A DNA stretch of 5,196 nt, taken from positions 1 through 5,196 of the forward strand of contig CAZHYM010000032.1 of the NCBI GenBank assembly GCA_964536785.1, in the 5' to 3' direction. The translations under genes were made by a program, and so were the position numbers. Under the pieces are notes generated by a model that made no database searches, was not told the DNA's origin, and saw only the letters and a list, made by a program, of their open reading frames with translations. This DNA comes from CAZHYM01 sp964536785. Its GTDB lineage: Bacteria > Patescibacteriota > Saccharimonadia > Saccharimonadales > Saccharimonadaceae. Numbering within the stretch: position 1 is the first letter of the stretch; each line of letters opens with the position of its first letter. Positions 1-3,778 of this stretch are shown here, piece after piece.

Positions 1-213
1 TAAGCCAATCGGGTAGCCTTTTAGTATGCTGTTTATCACCGCCACATCCTTAACGCCGTCATTGTAGATGTAGTTGCGCTGATACTCGGGCTGGATAGTT
101 AGCTTGCCGCCCAAACCATACAGACCCTTACCTTCAAATTCGTTGTATTCAAACCCATCGACGATGTCGCGGACAGTTTTTTGCTGTTCATTGACCCAAA
201 GTGTAGTTTTCAT
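1..213 (-). CDS. DUF262 / GmrSD-type protein, N-terminal part (runs off window)
   Basis: Only the first 71 residues lie in the window; the gene continues beyond position 1. The visible protein has the hallmark DUF262 start: a glycine-rich turn (GLGGKL, about residues 33-38), then IQPEYQRNYIY (40-50), then AVINSILKGYPIGL (58-71), matching the family pattern of a YQR motif followed by a 'SIL-KGYPIG' helix. DUF262 is the ParB/sulfiredoxin-like N-terminal domain of GmrS-like proteins; relatives often carry a C-terminal HNH nuclease domain and act in DNA restriction. Whether an HNH domain follows here cannot be seen. The ATG has a strong Shine-Dalgarno GGAGGT at 225-220, six bases upstream, and overlaps the stop of the preceding small ORF as ATGA. 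It lies downstream of an EcoRI-family methyltransferase on the same strand, so it is inferred to be the restriction or effector partner. The family call is firm; the restriction role is inference. Confidence 0.82.
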   Translation of the reverse strand, partial: MKTTLWVNEQQKTVRDIVDGFEYNEFEGKGLYGLGGKLTIQPEYQRNYIYNDGVKDVAVINSILKGYPIGL

Positions 214-359
214 ATCGTTACCTCCGAAATAACCTTGCTTTTGTCACCTACATGTGCTAATATGATACTCAGACATAGCCCAGTGCCATGTCGCCAGAGT
301 CTCCGGCCAGTAGTTTCAAGGCTACACTGCGGGAGATTTTTTGTTGCGACAAACATCAT
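210..359 (-). CDS. possible small ORF, 49 residues, bridging two operon genes
   Basis: This stretch would otherwise be a 142-bp gap in a tightly packed operon. A 49-codon frame fits it exactly: its ATG (359-357) overlaps the TGA of the 139-residue gene as ATGA, and its own TGA (212-210) overlaps the ATG of the DUF262 gene as ATGA. An AGAGG lies eight bases upstream of the start, and a second ATG follows the first. The protein has a basic N-terminal half (TTGRRLWRHG, about residues 16-25) and a short hydrophobic run (LCLSIILAHV, about 28-37). It resembles no family I recognise. The same frame stays open upstream inside the neighbouring gene, so the open frame alone is weak evidence; the double overlap and the ribosome site are the support. 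Alternatives are an untranslated spacer or a decayed gene. Confidence 0.35.
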   Translation of the reverse strand: MMFVATKNLPQCSLETTGRRLWRHGTGLCLSIILAHVGDKSKVISEVTI

Positions 360-775
360 CTCGATAACCTCTGCGCAAAAACTGACATAAAATCCTTGCG
401 ATTGTTTCGCTTGTCTTCTTTGACCTGCACGCAAAATCCACGACCATCTTTAGTTTTTCCATAAAACCGATGCAACATAATATCTCTGTCTAGATTGCTA
501 AAAATCGTATCTGGCGTCAGAGTTGAATTGCGCAACAGATCAATCGCTACTTTATAGTATTTTAATCGCCTAGTCCTCTCGCCTCGATGTTTTTGCATCA
601 AGTGATCCCAAAAAACGGTGAGAAATATCTTATCACTGCGAAAATATTTGGCACGCACATATGGCTGGCGTTTGGTGATTTTACGAATCGTATTGAATTC
701 TTTGCGCGCCAACGCCACCACTTCATCATAAGACGAACCGGTCAGCAAGTCATACCTAGACTGGTAATGGCTCAT
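356..775 (-). CDS. uncharacterised basic 139-residue protein in methyltransferase operon
   Basis: I do not recognise a named family. The ATG overlaps the methyltransferase TGA as ATGA (775-772), with AAAGG seven bases upstream, so the start is well supported and translation is probably coupled. The N-terminal two thirds look helical and very basic (TKRQPYVRAKYF at about residues 34-45; KHRGERTRRLKYYK at 62-75). The C-terminal third has alternating beta-like segments, HRFYGKTKDGRGFCVQVKED (102-121), ending in KDFMSVF (127-133). There is no signal peptide or membrane segment, so it should be cytosolic and may bind nucleic acid. The C-terminal layout (short strands, a conserved-looking FYGKT...VQVKED...FMSVF pattern) is loosely like small RelE/EndoU-fold nucleases such as PBECR-type proteins, but this is a weak resemblance. 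Its place between methyltransferase and DUF262 gene suggests an accessory, effector or control role in that system. Confidence 0.85.
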   Translation of the reverse strand: MSHYQSRYDLLTGSSYDEVVALARKEFNTIRKITKRQPYVRAKYFRSDKIFLTVFWDHLMQKHRGERTRRLKYYKVAIDLLRNSTLTPDTIFSNLDRDIMLHRFYGKTKDGRGFCVQVKEDKRNNRKDFMSVFAQRLSR

Positions 776-1914
776 GTGGTTGCCTTTCTGTGCTTGATTG
801 CTATCCTGTCGTATAACCGGCTATATGTTCCGTCCCCATTATCTGCATAAAAACGTGGCCCGCCCTGCTGGTATGTGCCCTTAGATGCAATAGTTTTCAT
901 CGCCTTTGCAAGCTCAAGGCTAATACCCAAAATTTCGAACTGATCGGGATTATATTTGTCCAAAAAGCTAATCGGTACACCCATTGCGCCTTCGTAATCG
1001 CTCGGAATAGCGTCAGTGAAAGGCACTTCTATAGCATCATAATTTACATATTTTTTATAAGCCGTCTCGCTTTTTACGACTTTTTTATTGAACTTGCGGT
1101 TGTCGGCCATGGTCATTAATTGCAGCTGCTGGTGGCGACGACCGTGGTCGAGGTTCGTAAACCACACCACGTTTCTAAACTTAACTAGTCCAGTCTTCTC
1201 ATCATAAACGCCGGATGCAAAATCACGTACATTTGGCGTAGCAAAATATGCATTACCCGCATGAAATCCATTGCCAAGCCACATCTTGTCGCCTTTAATT
1301 AACGGAAATATTTCTTTATACGTTATGGCGTTCATGTTGCCGATAATCACAAACTTTTTGCCATGCTGTACCAGTTGTGCCACGTACTCACGAAACAAAC
1401 TAAACGGCGGATTGGTCACTACGATGTCGGATTGCTTTAATAACTCCACGCACTCAGGACTACGAAAATCGCCGTCGCCATTAAGCGGTTCCCACTCGTT
1501 ATGCTTGTTGGCTTTCAGCTGTTCGGCAATGTCCTGCAAACTAAATGCGCCATCGCCATTGACATCACCAACTTCGTTTATGACAAATTTGTTAGCGGTT
1601 ATCTTTGGACGACCTTTTTGGGGCGGTAACGTTTTGTCGTCACCAAACAGCCCAAGTTGCGAGTTGGCAACTGGCGACGGCTTATAACTGGTAGTAATCA
1701 GTCGTTTCAACCCTAGTCGGTCGAAGTTTAAAACAAAATAACGAAAAAAATTGCTTTCAAACGGATCGTCGCAGTTGCAATAGACCACTTTGTCTTTGAA
1801 AGTGTTTTTGTCGTATTCCAAATACGCCTCAATCTCCTTTTGAATATCTGAAAATTGGGTATAAAACTCGTCATTCTTTGCTTTTTTGGCGCTGGTAAGG
1901 TTGCTGTTTGCCAC
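772..1914 (-). CDS. EcoRI-family adenine-specific DNA methyltransferase
   Basis: This 380-residue protein is predicted to transfer a methyl group from S-adenosylmethionine to the N6 of adenine in a specific DNA site. It shows the EcoRI-methylase family layout: an N-terminal AKKAKNDEFYTQ (residues 9-20), the CDDPFESNFFRYF block (48-60), the catalytic motif TNPPF (167-171, an N-P-P-F type motif IV), WFTNLDHGRR (251-260) and a conserved C-terminal GVPISFLDKYNPDQFEILG (312-330). An acidic insert, DVNGDGAFSLQDI (117-129) and NGDGDF (145-150), lies before the catalytic motif and probably belongs to the family rather than being a calcium-binding dockerin. The start is GTG with a modest AGG seven bases upstream. 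The frame stays open a further 33 codons upstream, but these contain no start codon, and the N-terminus fits the family. It leads the operon with the 139-residue gene and the DUF262 gene, implying that modification is made first. The recognition site cannot be told from sequence. Confidence 0.93.
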   Translation of the reverse strand: MANSNLTSAKKAKNDEFYTQFSDIQKEIEAYLEYDKNTFKDKVVYCNCDDPFESNFFRYFVLNFDRLGLKRLITTSYKPSPVANSQLGLFGDDKTLPPQKGRPKITANKFVINEVGDVNGDGAFSLQDIAEQLKANKHNEWEPLNGDGDFRSPECVELLKQSDIVVTNPPFSLFREYVAQLVQHGKKFVIIGNMNAITYKEIFPLIKGDKMWLGNGFHAGNAYFATPNVRDFASGVYDEKTGLVKFRNVVWFTNLDHGRRHQQLQLMTMADNRKFNKKVVKSETAYKKYVNYDAIEVPFTDAIPSDYEGAMGVPISFLDKYNPDQFEILGISLELAKAMKTIASKGTYQQGGPRFYADNGDGTYSRLYDRIAIKHRKATT

Positions 1915-1941
1915 TAATCTACCTGATTCTTTCTTAAATAA

Positions 1942-2010
1942 AAATACTTCTTTTAGATTATCAGAGCCCGAATACTGGGTGTTACCATCTGATTTCCAAA
2001 AGAAGTATTT
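1942..2010. repeat. 13-bp perfect inverted repeat upstream of methyltransferase
   Basis: The arms aaatacttctttt (1942-1954) and aaaagaagtattt (1998-2010) are perfect reverse complements around a 43-bp centre. Inside them atcaga (1960-1965) pairs with tctgat (1988-1993), and ccc (1967-1969) with ggg (1977-1979). As minus-strand RNA this folds into a long hairpin with one internal loop, followed directly by TTTTTATTT and then the methyltransferase start 28 bases beyond the left arm. It could be an attenuator or terminator in the leader, an operator, or a recombination site; see the findings. Confidence 0.7.
1957..1985 (-). promoter_or_regulatory. candidate proximal promoter (P2) of methyltransferase operon
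   Basis: On the minus strand GTAACA (1985-1980, four of six matches to the -35 consensus) is 17 bases from GATAAT (1962-1957, five of six matches to the -10). Transcription would start near 1950, giving a leader of about 35 bases before the GTG start. The whole promoter lies between the arms of the 13-bp inverted repeat. The matches are moderate, so chance is possible. Confidence 0.35.
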
Positions 2011-2027
2011 CTTTTAGCGCTTAATTG

Positions 2028-2043
2028 CAAGTTGTCGAACTTG
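2028..2043. repeat. short inverted repeat in methyltransferase leader
   Basis: caagtt (2028-2033) and aacttg (2038-2043) are perfect complements around a four-base loop, gtcg. On the minus strand this would form the middle hairpin of three in the region between the distal promoter and the methyltransferase. No poly-T tract follows, so it is not a terminator. Confidence 0.4.
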
Positions 2044-2049
2044 GGATCG

Positions 2050-2089
2050 GTTGGTTCTAATTAGTTTTTATAAAAACTTTTCTTCCAAC
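2050..2089. repeat. 16-bp perfect palindrome within a larger dyad
   Basis: agtttttataaaaact (2063-2078) is its own reverse complement. It is flanked by gttgg (2050-2054) and ccaac (2085-2089), also complementary, giving a 40-bp dyad. It sits about 45-65 bases downstream of the distal promoter -10. A perfect AT-rich palindrome here is a plausible binding site for a dimeric repressor; as RNA it would be the first hairpin of the leader. No regulator gene is visible in the window. Confidence 0.5.
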
Positions 2090-2127
2090 GGCTGGTGGTT
2101 GATTGCCACTCATAACGCCTAGACTAT

Positions 2128-2155
2128 ATTATACTATTAAACAGATTAAAAGCAA
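2128..2155 (-). promoter_or_regulatory. candidate distal promoter (P1) of methyltransferase operon
   Basis: A perfect TATAAT (-10) on the minus strand occupies 2133-2128, with a weak -35 (TTGCTT, 2155-2150) at a 16-base spacing. Transcription would begin near 2121 and give a leader of about 205 bases with three inverted repeats before the methyltransferase start. The promoter begins just after the stop codon of the metallo-hydrolase gene, with no terminator between them, so read-through from that unit is also possible. Confidence 0.5.
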
Positions 2156-2158
2156 ATG

Positions 2159-3049
2159 TTACCTGGTAATAATGGCAAAACCATCGAACTGATGTTTTCT
2201 AAGACCAGTTTCGTCAATTAGAAAATCAGCCTGCCCTGCTACAATCCTGTCAAAAGCCAGAGCGACATCAGCCAGTAGCTTACCCGATCGAAGTGGTTCA
2301 TTGTGAGAACAATACAGCTGATAGCTAGAGAATTCTGCCGCAACCTGTTTAACCGTCCGATGATATATATCAAGAGTGTTATAAAAATGAGCATACATCG
2401 AAGCTGGATAAATTGTATCTCCGGTAAAGAGTACTTTTTCGGCGTCACTCGCTAGCATAATGCTATCTGGAGAATGGCCAGGAGTATGGATTACTCTAAA
2501 CTGGCGATCGCCAAGATCAAATACATGCCCAGCTTCAATCGGCGTGAAGTCGCACGGCTTAATCTTAAAATTAGCATAGTCAATACTACTTAAATCATCA
2601 TAATGAAAAGCATTAGACTCGAAATTATCCTCAAGCTCGCTCAAATTTTCAGCCTGTATATCTAAACCCGTTGACAATCTAGCCAGAGCAGACGGCTCGT
2701 TAAATACATGAACCATCTCAAATCGCCAGTTATTGCCGATGTGGTCAAAATGAGTGTGAGTGTTAACGACGATTAGTGGCAGGCTAGTTAGCTCATCTAT
2801 AACTGGTTTAATATTTTTCATTCCCATGCCAGTATCAACTAGCATAGCTTTTTGGCTACCTATAACCAAAAAGCTAATTACTTCCTGAAAATGATGCGGT
2901 TCATATATCGCATAAACTCGATTCGGTAGTTTATAGACCTCGAACCAATCACTTCGCACCTCAACTCGCTCCAACTCTGAATATGTCTGTCTCGGTAAGG
3001 CATCATACCAATTGGTCGGTAAAACTAAGTCGTCTAATGCGTCAGACAT
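2159..3049 (-). CDS. metallo-beta-lactamase-fold hydrolase
   Basis: This 296-residue cytosolic protein has the full metal-binding set of the MBL fold: HTHFDH (H98, H100, D102, H103), the TPGHS motif (H192), FTGDT (D211) and SHN (H249). This arrangement binds two metal ions, usually zinc, in glyoxalase II-like and other hydrolases. VDTGMGM (71-77) is the conserved strand and turn before the first motif. There is no signal peptide or membrane segment. The substrate cannot be deduced; candidates include thioesters, lactones and phosphodiesters. The ATG follows the stop of the upstream membrane-protein gene after nine bases and has no Shine-Dalgarno sequence, so it is probably translated by coupling or reinitiation. 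The two genes lie in the same frame, separated only by one TAG and three codons. A perfect 11-bp inverted repeat lies inside the gene at 2845-2876. Confidence 0.93.
   Translation of the reverse strand: MSDALDDLVLPTNWYDALPRQTYSELERVEVRSDWFEVYKLPNRVYAIYEPHHFQEVISFLVIGSQKAMLVDTGMGMKNIKPVIDELTSLPLIVVNTHTHFDHIGNNWRFEMVHVFNEPSALARLSTGLDIQAENLSELEDNFESNAFHYDDLSSIDYANFKIKPCDFTPIEAGHVFDLGDRQFRVIHTPGHSPDSIMLASDAEKVLFTGDTIYPASMYAHFYNTLDIYHRTVKQVAAEFSSYQLYCSHNEPLRSGKLLADVALAFDRIVAGQADFLIDETGLRKHQFDGFAIITR
2845..2876. repeat. 11-bp perfect inverted repeat inside hydrolase gene
   Basis: tagctttttgg (2845-2855) and ccaaaaagcta (2866-2876) are perfect complements with a 10-base loop. They lie in codons for about residues 58-69 of the hydrolase, a beta-strand region just before the VDTG motif. 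It has no following T tract on either strand. It may be a chance feature or an mRNA hairpin. Confidence 0.45.
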
Positions 3050-3058
3050 AAATTTAGA

Positions 3059-3670
3059 CTATTCTGTAAGCTCTTTTGGTATTTGAGCTTCAGCATAGCC
3101 TGCTTCCATTTGACATTCGCCAGTGCCACAAGAACCCATTTTCTTCCAATTTCCGTCTACTTTATTCCAATAATACGCCACGCCACCCATAGCTGGTATG
3201 GTATAACCAGTTTGTGCATCGTACTTTACAGGTATTGGCAGAGTCTCTGCATAATCGCCTTTGATAGTCACTACGGGTAGCCAATATTCATAATCGTTTT
3301 GATTCGACATGTTGTCGACTGTCAGAATCTTTAGAATTTCCTCATCGTCTATCTTTACTCCATTGATGGTTTCTGTTGACTCCGAGTCTTCGGCCTTTAG
3401 CGCTTCAGCGCGGAGCTGAGATAGCTGGGTGTCTCTGCCTTTGAGATCGTTCTTCAGACTTTCAACTTCACTGTTCTTCCAAAAATATGTAGCTACTCCA
3501 GCTATAAGCAGACCCAAAATTAGCGTAGAAAGTGCGACTAAAAGCGTATTTGGGCGCTTGGTTTTAATCGGCAAAACCTTATCTTGTTCTTGCGTCGATT
3601 GTGTTTCTCTCGAGTCCAAGTTAGGCTCTTTAGATTGCCAATCCTGTGGCGAATTATAAGATTGATCCAT
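3059..3670 (-). CDS. single-pass membrane protein of unknown function, 203 residues
   Basis: I do not recognise a family. The layout is a polar, Gln/Ser/Asp-rich cytosolic N-terminus (about residues 1-38), a basic stretch KTKRP (36-40), one hydrophobic membrane segment (about 42-63), a short charged, coiled-coil-like stalk (64-95) and a C-terminal domain of about 105 residues. The positive charges before the membrane segment suggest the C-terminus faces outward. That domain is rich in aromatic residues (YEYWLPVV, VAYYWNKVDGNWKK) and has two cysteines, C181 and C186, that could form a disulfide. The start is supported by TAAGGGGG three bases upstream, slightly closer than usual, and by an extended -10 promoter. 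It is followed after nine bases by the metallo-hydrolase gene, so the two are probably one transcription unit. A sensor, anchor or envelope role is possible but unproven. Confidence 0.85.
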   Translation of the reverse strand: MDQSYNSPQDWQSKEPNLDSRETQSTQEQDKVLPIKTKRPNTLLVALSTLILGLLIAGVATYFWKNSEVESLKNDLKGRDTQLSQLRAEALKAEDSESTETINGVKIDDEEILKILTVDNMSNQNDYEYWLPVVTIKGDYAETLPIPVKYDAQTGYTIPAMGGVAYYWNKVDGNWKKMGSCGTGECQMEAGYAEAQIPKELTE

Positions 3671-3697
3671 GTTCCCCCTTATGTTTCTTATAAGTTA

Positions 3698-3706
3698 ATT
3701 CTAGCA
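3698..3706 (-). promoter_or_regulatory. extended -10 promoter of membrane-protein/hydrolase operon
   Basis: On the minus strand the sequence TGCTAGAAT fits the extended -10 pattern TGnTATAAT with one mismatch. No good -35 is present at 16-18 bases, which is usual for this class; that region overlaps the T tract of the upstream terminator. Transcription would start near 3691, about 20 bases before the ATG at 3670. Confidence 0.55.
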
Positions 3707-3720
3707 TAAACAGCACCTAG

Positions 3721-3752
3721 AAAAACATCACCAGCTTATCGTGCCGGTGATG
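3721..3752 (-). terminator. intrinsic terminator after the surface-protein gene
   Basis: As minus-strand RNA, CATCACC (3752-3746) pairs with GGTGATG (3732-3726). One mismatch is followed by two more G-C pairs and a seven-base loop, and the stem is followed directly by TTTTT (3725-3721). It lies 27 bases past the TAG of the surface-protein gene and separates it from the next promoter. Confidence 0.85.
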
Positions 3753-3778
3753 CTTCTAGTCAATCAGGAGTTTATAAA

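Noticed and set aside
356..774. Recoded UGA (glycine), as in some Patescibacteria
   Set aside because: TGA codons end the methyltransferase and the 139-residue gene exactly at ATGA overlaps with the next starts, and the visible coding regions contain no internal TGA.
1465..1566. Dockerin or EF-hand-like motif (DVNGDGAFSLQDI) in the methyltransferase
   Set aside because: Only one loop is present, with no paired repeat or secretion signal, in a cytosolic enzyme. Similar acidic NGDGDF segments are, to my knowledge, part of this methyltransferase family.
1271..1687. 138-codon open frame on the plus strand
   Set aside because: It lies wholly inside the well-supported methyltransferase gene on the opposite strand, has no recognisable domain, and reads as low-complexity Ser/Pro/Leu shadow sequence. 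The other plus-strand frames (181-390, 587-850, 3083-3280, 3429-3659, 3786-3986, 4245-4508) are likewise shadows or overlap real genes.
1915..2013. In-frame extension of the methyltransferase upstream of its GTG, through the 13-bp inverted repeat
   Set aside because: The frame is open for 33 more codons to a TAA, but contains no ATG, GTG, TTG or CTG, and the N-terminus from the GTG already matches the family.
2239..2448. 69-codon minus-strand frame inside the metallo-hydrolase gene
   Set aside because: It is a second frame of a gene with all its catalytic motifs intact, with no support of its own.
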